From Cloacibacterium sp. TD35 (GTDB taxonomy: Bacteria > Bacteroidota > Bacteroidia > Flavobacteriales > Weeksellaceae): a DNA stretch of 64,000 nucleotides. The notes beneath the pieces were generated by a model. That model was not told where the DNA came from, made no database searches, and saw only the letters and a list, made by a program, of their open reading frames with translations. Within the stretch, counting starts at the first letter, position 1. Each line of letters starts with the position of its first letter. The position numbers were made by a program, and so were the translations under genes. Positions 27,920 through 36,431 of this stretch are shown one piece after another. Location: NCBI RefSeq assembly GCF_028864635.1, contig NZ_CP104850.1, positions 440,001 through 504,000 of the forward strand, given 5' to 3'.

Positions 27920-27972
27920 ATGAATAAGCGTTATCAATTTGTAAAATCATAGCGCTTTAAAATAAACCAAAA

Positions 27973-28173
27973 ATGGAATCACTTATCGTTCACCTAAAAA
28001 ACCAAATGGAACTCAATGCACTGAAAAGTGTAATGAAAGAAATGGGAATTAAATATGAAAAATTTCACACCAGAAATAATAAAACAAACCCTTTTGTAGA
28101 AAAGAAAATTTCAGCTAAAAAAGCGGTAAAAGCCACTAAAAACTTTAAAGAAAAACCAAAACCAGGATTATAA
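27973..28173 (+). CDS. Small DUF2683-like protein
   Basis: A 66-residue basic protein. The first half (MESLIVHLKNQMELNALKSV, then MKEMGIKYEKF) looks like the DUF2683 family, which is found in antitoxin-like settings; no toxin gene is next to it. The second half is Lys-rich. Its TAA overlaps the lspA ATG by one base (TAATG), so lspA translation is coupled to it. Confidence 0.75.
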   Translation: MESLIVHLKNQMELNALKSVMKEMGIKYEKFHTRNNKTNPFVEKKISAKKAVKATKNFKEKPKPGL

Positions 28174-28796
28174 TGAAAAAAATCGTACTTGTTACTTTTA
28201 TCGTTTTATTAATCGACCAACTGTCTAAAATTTACGTAAAAACTCATTTTAATCTCAATGAAAGCATAGAAGTTTTCGGCCAAGATTGGTGGAGATTTAC
28301 TTTCGTAGAAAATCCCGGAATGGCTTATGGTTTACAATTCGGTGGTTTACTCGGCAAATATGCACTTGTCATCATCAGAATTTTCTTAATTGGAGGAATG
28401 ATTTACCTTTTTAGAAAATGGCTCAAAGAAGGCGCTTCTAATTACTTATTAATCCCAATGTCTATGATTTTTGCAGGAGCCATCGGAAACCTGATTGACG
28501 GAATGTTCTACGGATTAATTTTCGATTCTGGAATGGTTTATGACTCAACGATTGATAGATGGATTGGTTATGACGGGATTTCTCAATTTACAGAATTCGG
28601 GAAAGGCTATTCACATTTCATGAAAGGTTGTGTAGTAGATATGTTTCATTTTCCGATGTTCTCTTTCAATCTTTTTGGAAAGCATTTTGAATTTTTCAGT
28701 TACATTTTTAATGTAGCAGATTCTGCCATCACCATCGGTGCTATTTTCTTACTTATTTTCAAGAGGAAAGCTTTTCCTAATGGATTTGAACTATAA
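28173..28796 (+). CDS. lspA: Lipoprotein signal peptidase
   Basis: A 207-residue inner-membrane aspartyl protease (signal peptidase II) with four TM helices that removes signal peptides from prolipoproteins, several of which are encoded in this window. Conserved blocks are VENPGMAYG, GAIGNLIDGMFYG, the first catalytic Asp in CVVDMFHFP, and the second in FNVADSAITIG. It is longer than E. coli LspA (164) through an insert between TM3 and TM4, as is usual in Bacteroidetes. A strong terminator follows. Confidence 0.95.
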   Translation: MKKIVLVTFIVLLIDQLSKIYVKTHFNLNESIEVFGQDWWRFTFVENPGMAYGLQFGGLLGKYALVIIRIFLIGGMIYLFRKWLKEGASNYLLIPMSMIFAGAIGNLIDGMFYGLIFDSGMVYDSTIDRWIGYDGISQFTEFGKGYSHFMKGCVVDMFHFPMFSFNLFGKHFEFFSYIFNVADSAITIGAIFLLIFKRKAFPNGFEL

Positions 28797-28820
28797 GGAT
28801 TAAATCTTTTTTAATATATA

Positions 28821-28848
28821 AACTTCAAGAAATTTCTTGAAGTTTTTT
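28821..28848 (+). terminator. lspA terminator
   Basis: AACTTCAAGAAATTTCTTGAAG is a near-perfect palindrome followed by a T-run. The -33 TTG of the trpS promoter falls inside it. Confidence 0.9.
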
Positions 28849-28864
28849 CTTTTCCGTAAATTTG
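28837..28864 (+). promoter_or_regulatory. trpS promoter
   Basis: TTG (28837-28839), 17-nt spacer, TAAATTTG (28857-28864). The leader is about 48 nt. Confidence 0.65.
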
Positions 28865-28918
28865 CTCAACTTTTGAGAATAATTGAAACTCAACTTTAAC
28901 CTCAACCTAAAAATTGAA

Positions 28919-29887
28919 ATGTCAAGAATTTTAACCGGAATACAAGCAACAGGAACTCCACATTTAGGAAATCTTTTGGGAGCCATCATTCCTGCAATAG
29001 AATTATCTGAAAAATCTGAAAACGAATCGTTTTTGTTTATCGCAAACATGCACTCTTTGACGCAAATTAAAAATGCAGAAGAACTTAGACAAAACACTTA
29101 TGAAATCGCAGCAGCGTGGTTAGCTTGTGGTTTAGACACCGAAAAAACTTATTTCTACAGACAAAGTGATATCCCTGAAGTTTGTGAACTTTCTTGGTAT
29201 TTATCTTGCTTTTTTCCTTTTTCTAGATTGCAATTAGCGCATTCTTTCAAAGATAAAGCAGACCGTTTAGAAGACGTAAACGCAGGACTTTTCACCTATC
29301 CTATGTTGATGGCGGCAGATATTTTATTGTATGACGCAGAAATCGTTCCTGTAGGAAAAGACCAGTTACAGCATTTGGAAATGGCGAGAGATGTAGGTGC
29401 GAGATTCAACAATCAAATGGGAGAAATTTTCGTGCTTCCACAAGCTGAATTACAAGAAAACACGAAATACGTACCAGGAATTGATGGTCATAAAATGTCT
29501 AAATCTAGAGGAAATATCATCAATATTTTCCTTCCAGAAAAGCAATTAAAAAAACAAGTGATGGCTATCGAAACGGATTCTACTCCGCTAGAAGAACCGA
29601 AAAACCCTGACACTTGTAAAGTTTTCGCCATTTATTCTTTACTCGCAAATGAAACGCAAATCGCAGAAATGCGTGCTAAATATTTGGCAGGAAATTACGG
29701 TTATGGTCATGCTAAAACAGAATTATTCAATTTAATTCTTGAAAATTTCAAAACAGAAAGAGAAAAATTCGAATATTACATGAACAATCCGTCTGAACTA
29801 GACGCAAAATTGCAAGAAGGCGCAGAAAAAACTAGAAAAATTGCCGCAGAAACTTTGAAAAGAGTAAGATTAAGCTTAGGAATGTAA
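28919..29887 (+). CDS. trpS: Tryptophanyl-tRNA synthetase
   Basis: A class Ic synthetase of 322 residues. The N-terminus RILTGIQATGTPHLGN has the HIGH-like PHLGN, and KMSKS is in GIDGHKMSKSRGN near residue 195. The ATG at 28919 gives the family start; an earlier in-frame ATG at 28883 would add 12 residues that have no counterpart. It has a promoter of its own and a bidirectional terminator. Confidence 0.96.
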   Translation: MSRILTGIQATGTPHLGNLLGAIIPAIELSEKSENESFLFIANMHSLTQIKNAEELRQNTYEIAAAWLACGLDTEKTYFYRQSDIPEVCELSWYLSCFFPFSRLQLAHSFKDKADRLEDVNAGLFTYPMLMAADILLYDAEIVPVGKDQLQHLEMARDVGARFNNQMGEIFVLPQAELQENTKYVPGIDGHKMSKSRGNIINIFLPEKQLKKQVMAIETDSTPLEEPKNPDTCKVFAIYSLLANETQIAEMRAKYLAGNYGYGHAKTELFNLILENFKTEREKFEYYMNNPSELDAKLQEGAEKTRKIAAETLKRVRLSLGM

Positions 29888-29910
29888 TTTCTAATGAAAT
29901 CATAAATTAA

Positions 29911-29940
29911 AAAAACCTTTCAGAAGTCTGAAAGGTTTTT
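29911..29940. terminator. Bidirectional terminator, trpS / HAD gene
   Basis: AAAAACCTTTCAGA and TCTGAAAGGTTTTT form a long perfect stem with A and T flanks, between two convergent genes. Confidence 0.92.
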
Positions 29941-29943
29941 GTT

Positions 29944-30642
29944 TTATAAATAGTTTTTAATTTCTTCCAAATTTTGAATGGTTTTCAGACCTTCTTCGGA
30001 TTTATTTTCTTTAAGCGCATCGAAGAAAATAATGTCTAAACCAAAATTCTGAGCTCCTTTTACATCTGCAACCCAGTCATCTCCTATGAAAACAGACTCA
30101 GCTTTTTCGGCATTGGCTAAATTCAAGGAATGTTCGAAAATTCTTTCGTCTGGCTTCATGGCATGAGCATCTTCAGCGCTCGTCACGGTTTCGAAATATT
30201 TTTTAAGTCCAGATTTTTCTACTTTTCTGTTCGTCACTTCATGGAAACCGTTAGAAACTACGTGAAGCTGATAACCTTTCTCTTTTAAATATTCTAAAAC
30301 TTCAATGGTTTGTGGAATCAATTCATTGAAATTGATGATTTCGTCTAAGAAATGCTTCTCGAAATATTGCGCTAATTCTTCATTATCTATCCCGAAATGC
30401 AAAAAAGTATCATAAAATCTATGTTTTCTCAAGAAATCCTTATCAATAATTCCGTCTCTGATTTTCACCCATAAATCTTCATTGATTTCATCATATTTAG
30501 CATGAAATTCATGAAAGAGGATGTTATACTTATCTGAAATTTCTTTTCTCTGGAACAATTCTTCTAAGGTAAGAACTGCATTTTTGCGGTGATCCCAAAG
30601 GGTATTATCGAGGTCAAAAAAAATGTGCCTTATGTTTTTCAT
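29944..30642 (-). CDS. YjjG-family HAD nucleotidase
   Basis: A 232-residue haloacid-dehalogenase phosphatase of subfamily IA, likely acting on (non-canonical) pyrimidine nucleotides. All four HAD motifs are seen: FFDLDNTLWDH (Asp nucleophile), VVSNGFHE, the Lys in MKPDERIFEHS, and VFIGDDWVADVKGA. The ATG at 30642 is used; three codons upstream lies only a TTG inside the -7 box. With the box TAAATTTG six bases before ATG, the mRNA may be leaderless. Confidence 0.9.
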   Translation of the reverse strand: MKNIRHIFFDLDNTLWDHRKNAVLTLEELFQRKEISDKYNILFHEFHAKYDEINEDLWVKIRDGIIDKDFLRKHRFYDTFLHFGIDNEELAQYFEKHFLDEIINFNELIPQTIEVLEYLKEKGYQLHVVSNGFHEVTNRKVEKSGLKKYFETVTSAEDAHAMKPDERIFEHSLNLANAEKAESVFIGDDWVADVKGAQNFGLDIIFFDALKENKSEEGLKTIQNLEEIKNYL

Positions 30643-30648
30643 AGGGCA

Positions 30649-30656
30649 CAAATTTA
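30649..30656 (-). promoter_or_regulatory. -7 box of the HAD gene
   Basis: TAAATTTG followed by TGCCCT and the ATG. Transcription should start at or next to the start codon. Confidence 0.7.
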
Positions 30657-30675
30657 AGTAAAATAAGCGGTTTAT

Positions 30676-30810
30676 TTAATTTTTAGAAATGATAAATTTC
30701 TTATCATTTGAAGTTAAAACAGCTATACTTTTAGAATAACTTAATAAAAAATTTACTGTTGACTTTTTTGGATTCAAGACAGGATTTTTAACAGAGTAAT
30801 TATTTTTCAT
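30676..30810 (-). CDS. Small basic protein downstream of the sigma factor (44 residues)
   Basis: An ORF of 44 codons, not annotated by length-based gene callers. The peptide starts MKNNYSVKNPVLNPKKST and continues VNFLLSYSKSIAVL; the Pro-Lys-Lys-Ser/Thr core followed by an amphipathic FLLSYSKS helix looks like a real small protein. It lies 53 nt after the sigma factor stop on the same strand. I think relatives of this pattern follow similar sigma genes in other flavobacteria, but this is from memory and needs a search. The function is unknown. Confidence 0.6.
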   Translation of the reverse strand: MKNNYSVKNPVLNPKKSTVNFLLSYSKSIAVLTSNDKKFIISKN

Positions 30811-30863
30811 AGGCTAAAAAAAGTTTGTTTTAATCAAAACGAAACCTAATTAGCTTTATTGTA

Positions 30864-31454
30864 TTACCTTGTTAAAATTATTTGGTTTTCTTCCATTATT
30901 TTTCTCATGTTGATAAGTGCATAACGCACTCTACCCAGTGTAGTATTGATACTTGTATTGGTTTGCTCTGCAATTTCTTTGAAACTCAGGCCATCAAAAA
31001 ATCTTAATTTGATGACTTCCTGTTGGTTTTCGGGTAAGAAAACGAGCATTTTCATCAGATCATCATAAATTTGATTCGTGATTAACCTTTCTTCGATGTT
31101 TTCTTCTGTTTCTTTAAGCAAATCAAAAATAGAAAACTCTTCATTTTCATAAGTTGTTTCAGAAACTTTTATGTGCTTAGATTTAAGTCGATAATGGTCT
31201 ATAATAAGATTGTGCGCAATTCTTTTTGCCCAAAGAATAAATTTACCATCATCATTGTATCTTCCTTCTTTTAGGGAAACAATGATTTTCATAAAAGTAT
31301 CTTGAAAAACATCATTAGCGAGTTCTTCATCCATCAATTTATAGAAAATAAACGAGAAAAGTTCTTTTTGGTGTCTTGAAATAAGAATAGAAAGTGCGTT
31401 TTCGTCGCCTTTTTGATATCTCGAAATCAGCAAACTATCAGTATGTGTTTCCAT
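30864..31454 (-). CDS. Sigma-70 family factor, ECF type
   Basis: A 196-residue sigma factor. Region 2 covers about residues 10-75 (RHQKELFSFIFYKLMDEELA, then NDVFQDTFMKI; the -10 contact around WAKRIAHNLIIDHYR), and region 4 about 130-185 (LPENQQEVIKLRFFDGLSF with HTH KEIAEQTNTSINTTLGRVR). No anti-sigma gene is next to it; a 44-residue ORF follows instead. The regulated genes are not known. The start is the only good ATG. Confidence 0.92.
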   Translation of the reverse strand: METHTDSLLISRYQKGDENALSILISRHQKELFSFIFYKLMDEELANDVFQDTFMKIIVSLKEGRYNDDGKFILWAKRIAHNLIIDHYRLKSKHIKVSETTYENEEFSIFDLLKETEENIEERLITNQIYDDLMKMLVFLPENQQEVIKLRFFDGLSFKEIAEQTNTSINTTLGRVRYALINMRKIMEENQIILTR

Positions 31455-31629
31455 AACTTTAACTTCATTATTATGAAACAGACTAACAAAAGCTAGCTAT
31501 TTCTGGTTTTTACAGTTTATTAAATGAAGTAAAGTTTGCTCAATAGGCGATTCGATCTACGTTTTGTATGACAAATTTATAAAAAATGTTAAATATTCAA
31601 AATAATTTTTCAAAAAAATCGTTGTTTGC

Positions 31630-32124
31630 TTATTTATTTTTCTTTGATTTACTGAAAACAACTAATGGAATATTGATTGTGAAATTTAAATTAAGACCTT
31701 TCATTACACTATCATTCAATAGATTATTCCCAAGCTGAAATGCGTAACCGCCAGTAAAATCTATAATTCCGAAAAGAGAAATCCCAACTTTTGGTGCAAC
31801 AAATTGAGGTGTAATTTCTGTTCCTGCGAGAAAATAATAAGAATGCTGTACATCTACGTTTTTTTCGAAGTTCAATAAAATATCCCCTTGAAATTTAGGT
31901 AAAATCGCAAATTCACCGTTTACTTTTCCCATCAAAGCAGAACCAGAAACCCTGTACAGAACATTATCGTTCTTTAGAAAAATGAATCATGCTCCAACTT
32001 CTCCAAAGTTTGAGTTTTGATATTCGTAACCTGCAAAAACCATAGGGTGAACCGTAACCTGCGATTGCGCACGAAATCCAATGAAAAAAATACTGAAGAA
32101 AAATATATGTTTGAGAAATTGCAT
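31630..32124 (-). pseudogene. Outer-membrane barrel protein gene with in-frame stop
   Basis: From ATG at 32124 the reading is a signal peptide (MQFLKHIFFFSIFFIGFRAQ) and a first strand (MVFAGYEYQNSNFGEVGA), then TGA at 31987-31989, then in the same frame FIFLKNDNVLYRVSGSALMG and onward to a normal stop at 31630. Together these make a coherent 164-codon small barrel protein with a single nonsense codon (for example GGA to TGA). Without readthrough the product is a 45-residue fragment. It is a recent pseudogene or a sequencing error. Confidence 0.75.
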
Positions 32125-32149
32125 TCTGGAAATTTTTGTAAAAATAAGA

Positions 32150-32173
32150 AAACCGTTCATTTCTGAACGGTTT
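32150..32173 (-). terminator. metK terminator
   Basis: AAACCGTTCA / TGAACGGTTT stem with a 4-nt loop, 6 nt after metK; the T-run on the minus strand is interrupted by one C. Confidence 0.8.
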
Positions 32174-32178
32174 ATTGA

Positions 32179-33456
32179 TTATAAGTTGAAGGTTTTCTTA
32201 ATATCTTCTACTCTGTCTAGCTTTTCCCAAGTAAAGAATTCTAGATTATCGAGTGTAATTTCATTTTTTTGACCTTTATTGAAAGTCTTGCTTCCCACAT
32301 AGTAATCTCTTCCCATGTGTCCGTAAGCAGCTGTTTCTTGATAAATAGGATTTCTCAATTTCAAGTTTTGCTCAATAGCGTAAGGTCTTAAATCAAATAA
32401 TTCTTGAACTTTTTTCGCTAACTCACCATCATTGATTCCTACTTTAGAAGTTCCGTAAGTATTAATAAACAAACCACAAGGTTCTGCTACCCCAATTGCG
32501 TAAGAAACTTGAACCAAAACTTCATCTGCAACTCCTGCAGCAACTAAGTTTTTAGCAATGTGTCTTGTTGCATAAGCAGCACTTCTATCTACTTTTGATG
32601 GGTCTTTTCCAGAGAAAGCACCACCTCCGTGAGCTCCTTTTCCGCCGTAAGTATCTACGATAATTTTTCTACCGGTTAAACCAGTATCACCGTGAGGTCC
32701 TCCAATTACAAATTTCCCAGTTGGGTTGATGTGATATTTAATTTGGTCATTAAACAATGCTTGAATTTCTGGCTTTTGCTTAGCAATTACTCTAGGCATT
32801 AGAATCTCGATGATATCTTTTCTAATTTTCGCTAACATTTCTTCATCTTCTGCAAAATCATCATGCTGTGTAGAAACTACAATAGCGTCTATTCTTTGTG
32901 GTTTATGATCATCTGAATATTCTATAGTTACCTGAGACTTCGCATCTGGACGAAGGTAAGTAATCTCAGTACCTTCTCTTCTGATGGCTGAAAGTTCTCT
33001 CAAAATAGAATGTGCTAAATCTAATGCAAGAGGCATATAGTTTTCGGTTTCATTGGTTGCATAACCGAACATCATTCCTTGGTCTCCTGCTCCTTGAGCA
33101 TTTGCTTTCTCTTCAAAAGATTCTCCAGATTTTCTATCAACTCCTTGATTAATATCTGAAGATTGCTCGTGAATTGCAGAAATTACGCCACAAGAATCAC
33201 CATTAAACATATATTCACCTTTGGTATAACCTATTCCATTGATGACTTCTCTAGCGATGGTCTGTACATCTAGATAAGCTTCTGATTTTACTTCTCCTGC
33301 TAGTACAACTTGTCCTGTAGTGACTAAAGTTTCGCAAGCGACCTTAGAATTTCTATCATGAGCTAAAAAATTATCGATAAGCGCATCAGAAATTTGGTCT
33401 GCTACTTTGTCTGGATGTCCTTCTGAAACAGATTCAGATGTAAATAAATAAGGCAT
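32179..33456 (-). CDS. metK: S-adenosylmethionine synthetase
   Basis: A 425-residue enzyme making SAM from methionine and ATP. Signatures are [20 protein letters not shown] at the N-terminus, [12 protein letters not shown], the P-loop-like [19 protein letters not shown], and [10 protein letters not shown]. The length is slightly above E. coli MetK (384) through a C-terminal extension typical of Bacteroidetes. The leader holds a SAM-II-like riboswitch, so the gene is likely shut off by its own product. Confidence 0.97.
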   Translation of the reverse strand: MPYLFTSESVSEGHPDKVADQISDALIDNFLAHDRNSKVACETLVTTGQVVLAGEVKSEAYLDVQTIAREVINGIGYTKGEYMFNGDSCGVISAIHEQSSDINQGVDRKSGESFEEKANAQGAGDQGMMFGYATNETENYMPLALDLAHSILRELSAIRREGTEITYLRPDAKSQVTIEYSDDHKPQRIDAIVVSTQHDDFAEDEEMLAKIRKDIIEILMPRVIAKQKPEIQALFNDQIKYHINPTGKFVIGGPHGDTGLTGRKIIVDTYGGKGAHGGGAFSGKDPSKVDRSAAYATRHIAKNLVAAGVADEVLVQVSYAIGVAEPCGLFINTYGTSKVGINDGELAKKVQELFDLRPYAIEQNLKLRNPIYQETAAYGHMGRDYYVGSKTFNKGQKNEITLDNLEFFTWEKLDRVEDIKKTFNL

Positions 33457-33531
33457 ATTATTATTTTCTTTTTAAGGATTAAAATAGAAAAAATTGGAAG
33501 GCAAACCTTATGAGAACTAAAAAGAAGAAAT

Positions 33532-33582
33532 CTGTTTTAGCATTTTTTATTGAGGTTGCAATCAGTCCAAATTTTTCCTCTA
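33532..33582 (-). promoter_or_regulatory. SAM-II-type riboswitch in the metK leader
   Basis: On the minus strand the leader has P1 arms GAGG (33577-33580) and CCTC (33552-33555), a loop with GGACTGATTGCAA, then AATAAAAAATGCTAAAACAG. The ATTGCAA before the 3' arm of P1, the A-rich strand, the GCTAAAA block and a CTG/CAG loop pairing (pseudoknot) are the marks of the SAM-II class, known in alphaproteobacteria and, in variant forms, in Bacteroidetes. It begins a few bases after the predicted transcription start. Assignment is by eye. Confidence 0.75.
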
Positions 33583-33594
33583 AAATTTGTTGGG

Positions 33595-33625
33595 CAAAAT
33601 TACAGAGTATTTTATTAATATCAAA
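33595..33625 (-). promoter_or_regulatory. metK promoter
   Basis: -33 TTTG (33622-33625), 19-nt spacer, -7 TAATTTTG (33595-33602): an exact match to the Bacteroidetes pattern. The leader is about 130 nt, leaving room for the riboswitch. Confidence 0.8.
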
Positions 33626-33633
33626 ATACTTAG

Positions 33634-33667
33634 AAAAAAAGCTCCTCAAAAATTTGAAGAGCTTTTT
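33634..33667 (-). terminator. oxyR terminator
   Basis: AAAAAGCTCTTCAAA pairs with TTTGAGGAGCTTTTT (one mismatch) and a T-run follows on the minus strand, directly after oxyR and before the metK promoter. Confidence 0.88.
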
Positions 33668-33675
33668 GATAAAAA

Positions 33676-34629
33676 TTATTGTGGTTTTATTTTTACAAAA
33701 TCCTGAGGGAATTGGGTATAATTCAACTTCGGTTCTAGGGAAGTTTTAATAGATTTCACCAATTCGTCTAGAATTTTTTGTTTGTAAGTAGGTTTGTAAT
33801 AAATCATGCTGATTTCTCTACTTGGGAAAGGTTTCTTGAAACGGTGAATTTTATCTTTTTGATTTTCCTGAAGTTGTGATACTGCTAATTCTGGTAAAAC
33901 AGTTAAACCTCCTACTTTATCTACCATTTGTACCAAAGTATTAATGTTAGACGCCATAAAATCTAAATTTTTAGGCTTCAGAGAGTTTTCTTTAAGATTA
34001 CAGATGTTCTCGAATTGAGTTCTTAAGCAGTTCCCTTCTTCTAAAAGCCAAACTTTATTCACATCTACATCTTCTGGCAAGATGAATTCATCTTTATTAT
34101 CATTCGCAATTTTATCAGCAGAATACACCATCAACTCTTCATTGAACAAAAAGTCGCTGAAAAACTCTTCTGCTTCTGAATAAGGTGTAGAAATAATCCC
34201 TGCATCTAATTCTCCTGATTTCAGTGCTTTAATAATGTTTTCAGTGGTCATTTCTTTCACATTCAACTCAATTTTTGGATTTTTAGAAAGAAAATCAAAA
34301 ATTTCTGTTGGCAAAATAAAACTTGAAACGGTAGGAATAATCCCTAAGTTAATTCTCCCAGCAAGAACATTGTTTAAAATGCTTGCTTTGTTTTTCAGTT
34401 CCATTACAGAATCTACTACTACTTTTGCTTGATCAATAATTTGTGCACCAATATCTGTAGTTCTAATAGGATGGGTAGTTCTATCAAAGATTTTTACTTC
34501 CATCTCATCTTCGAACTTCTGAATCATTGCACTTAAAGTAGGTTGGGTAATAAAACAAGCTTGAGCAGCTTTTCCGAAGTGTTTATATTTATCTACTGCG
34601 ATAAGATATTCTAATTGTTGAATATTCAT
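33676..34629 (-). CDS. oxyR: Peroxide-sensing LysR regulator OxyR
   Basis: A 317-residue LysR protein: winged HTH at about residues 1-60 (GKAAQACFITQPTLSAMIQK) and a periplasmic-binding-like effector domain. Two Cys, C201 and C210 in EEGNCLRTQFENIC, align exactly in spacing and context with the redox pair C199/C208 of E. coli OxyR (GHCLRDQAMGFC). It is divergent from katA, the usual OxyR target. A -7 box TATATTTG is at 34660-34667. Confidence 0.93.
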   Translation of the reverse strand: MNIQQLEYLIAVDKYKHFGKAAQACFITQPTLSAMIQKFEDEMEVKIFDRTTHPIRTTDIGAQIIDQAKVVVDSVMELKNKASILNNVLAGRINLGIIPTVSSFILPTEIFDFLSKNPKIELNVKEMTTENIIKALKSGELDAGIISTPYSEAEEFFSDFLFNEELMVYSADKIANDNKDEFILPEDVDVNKVWLLEEGNCLRTQFENICNLKENSLKPKNLDFMASNINTLVQMVDKVGGLTVLPELAVSQLQENQKDKIHRFKKPFPSREISMIYYKPTYKQKILDELVKSIKTSLEPKLNYTQFPQDFVKIKPQ

Positions 34630-34659
34630 TTGTAGGGTACTTATTTATAATTTCTATTA

Positions 34660-34667
34660 CAAATATA
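34660..34667 (-). promoter_or_regulatory. oxyR -7 box
   Basis: TATATTTG on the minus strand, 30 nt before the oxyR ATG, in the 194-nt gap shared with katA. Confidence 0.55.
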
Positions 34668-34700
34668 GAGAAGATATGCGAGAAAAAATAATATTTCTGT

Positions 34701-34714
34701 ATGATAGACGTCAT
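34701..34714. promoter_or_regulatory. Candidate operator in the oxyR-katA gap
   Basis: ATGATAGACGTCAT, an inverted repeat ATGA-N6-TCAT. Which regulator would use it is open: OxyR by place, a Crp-family protein by the TGA-N6-TCA spacing. Confidence 0.35.
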
Positions 34715-34823
34715 GCGTTGAATTCTGATTTTTAATTGATTCTATAAATAAATCAGTCCGCAATTTTTCTCCTCAAAAATTAATTTTTATTCGTTACTTT
34801 GTTAACCAGAAAAAACAACCATC

Positions 34824-36308
34824 ATGAGTAATAAGCTTACCAATTCATCAGGAATACCGTATTTTGAACATCAAGATTCTCAAACGGTTGGAGCAAGAGG
34901 ACCTGTTTTGTTGCAAGATTTTATTCTACAAGAAAATCTGGCGCATTTTGTAAGAGAAAGAATTCCAGAAAGAATAGTCCACGCAAAAGGAACAGGCGCT
35001 TACGGAAAATTTACCGTAACTCACGATATTACAAAATATACCAGAGCCAAATTATTTTCTAAAATAGGAAACACTTGTAGAATGTTTGCTAGATTTTCTA
35101 CTGTAGGCGGAGAAAAAGGTAGCGCAGATACTGCAAGAGATCCTAGAGGTTTCGCGCTGAAATTTTATACAGAAGACGGAAATTGGGATTTAGTAGGAAA
35201 TAACACTCCCGTATTTTTCATAAAAGACGCTAAAAAATTCCCAGATTTTATTCATACTCAAAAAAGGCACCCAAAAACCAATTTGAAGTCTCATACCATG
35301 ATGTGGGATTTTTGGAGTTTGAATCCAGAAAGTTTGCATCAAGTACTCATTTTGATGAGTGACAGAGGAACTCCTTATGGTTACAGACACATGCACGGTT
35401 TTGGTTCTCATACTTTTTCGATGATTAATGATAAAAATGAGAGAGTTTGGGTGAAATTTCATCTAAAAACCAAACAAGGCATTAAAAACTTCACCGATGC
35501 AGAAGCCACTCAAATGGCGGGAGAAAATCCAGATTTCGCACAAGAAGACCTTTGCAATGCTATAGAAAATGGTAATTTCCCGAAATGGACCATGTACATA
35601 CAAGTAATGACCGAGGAAGAATCCAGAGAATTTAAATGGAATCCTTTTGACATTACTAAAGTATGGCCACAAGCAGAATTTCCAATAATAGAAGTCGGTG
35701 AAATGGAACTCAATGAAATTCCAAAAAATTATTTTGCACATGTAGAACAATCTACTTTTTCGCCAAGTAATTTGGTTGATGGAATTAGTTTTTCGCCTGA
35801 CAAAATGCTTCAAGGAAGATTATTTTCTTATCCAGATGCTCACAGATATAGAGTGGGTGTAAATGCACATCAATTAGAAGTTAACAGATGTCCTTTTGCA
35901 ACTCATAATTATCAAAGAGACGGATTTATGGCAGATTCTAGAGATTATGGAGACGCACCAAATTACCATCCTAATAGTTTTGATGATATAAAACCTGATC
36001 CTTCTTACAAAAAATTTGAAGAAGAACTAGATAGCAATCGTGTAGCACATTTCGATAGAAATGAAAATGATAACGACCATTATACACAGCCAGGTCTACT
36101 CTACACCAAAGCGATGAACCAAGAAGACAGAACCAATCTGGTGAATAATATCATCAGTCACATGAAGAAGATTGACGGGCCAAAAAGAGATGAAATCATT
36201 AATAGACAATTGTGTCACTTCTTCAGAGCGAATGTAGAAATGGGAATGAGAATTGCGGCGGGACTTCAAGTAAAATTAGACGAGGGAATTATGAACCACG
36301 CAAAATAA
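34824..36308 (+). CDS. katA: Catalase
   Basis: A monofunctional heme catalase of 494 residues (small-subunit clade). The catalytic His is H53 in RIVHAKGTGAYG; the proximal heme ligand is Y336 in RLFSYPDAHRYRVG. FARFSTVGGEKGSADTARDP is the classic catalase block. It destroys hydrogen peroxide in the cytosol. It is divergent from oxyR across 194 bp, which strongly suggests OxyR control. A terminator follows at 36336. Confidence 0.97.
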   Translation: MSNKLTNSSGIPYFEHQDSQTVGARGPVLLQDFILQENLAHFVRERIPERIVHAKGTGAYGKFTVTHDITKYTRAKLFSKIGNTCRMFARFSTVGGEKGSADTARDPRGFALKFYTEDGNWDLVGNNTPVFFIKDAKKFPDFIHTQKRHPKTNLKSHTMMWDFWSLNPESLHQVLILMSDRGTPYGYRHMHGFGSHTFSMINDKNERVWVKFHLKTKQGIKNFTDAEATQMAGENPDFAQEDLCNAIENGNFPKWTMYIQVMTEEESREFKWNPFDITKVWPQAEFPIIEVGEMELNEIPKNYFAHVEQSTFSPSNLVDGISFSPDKMLQGRLFSYPDAHRYRVGVNAHQLEVNRCPFATHNYQRDGFMADSRDYGDAPNYHPNSFDDIKPDPSYKKFEEELDSNRVAHFDRNENDNDHYTQPGLLYTKAMNQEDRTNLVNNIISHMKKIDGPKRDEIINRQLCHFFRANVEMGMRIAAGLQVKLDEGIMNHAK

Positions 36309-36335
36309 GAACGAACTTATAACAAACTTAAATAG

Positions 36336-36366
36336 AGTCAAGCATATAAGTGCTTGGCTTTTTTGT
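36336..36366 (+). terminator. katA terminator
   Basis: AGTCAAGCA / TGCTTGGCT stem (one G-U) with a 6-nt loop and a T-run. Confidence 0.88.
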
Positions 36367-36431
36367 ATTTTAAGCCAAAAATTAGTTATTTTGCACTTAT
36401 CCTAAAAATCTTAATTTAATACCATTCTACC

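Noticed and set aside
27973-28173. Toxin-antitoxin module
   Set aside because: The small protein looks antitoxin-like, but the neighbour is lspA and there is no toxin gene.
35463-35813. Minus-strand ORFs inside katA
   Set aside because: Shadows of a well-supported catalase gene.
36400-36431. -7 box before the enoyl-CoA hydratase gene
   Set aside because: The TTATTTTG there has one base too few for TAnnTTTG and no -33 was found.
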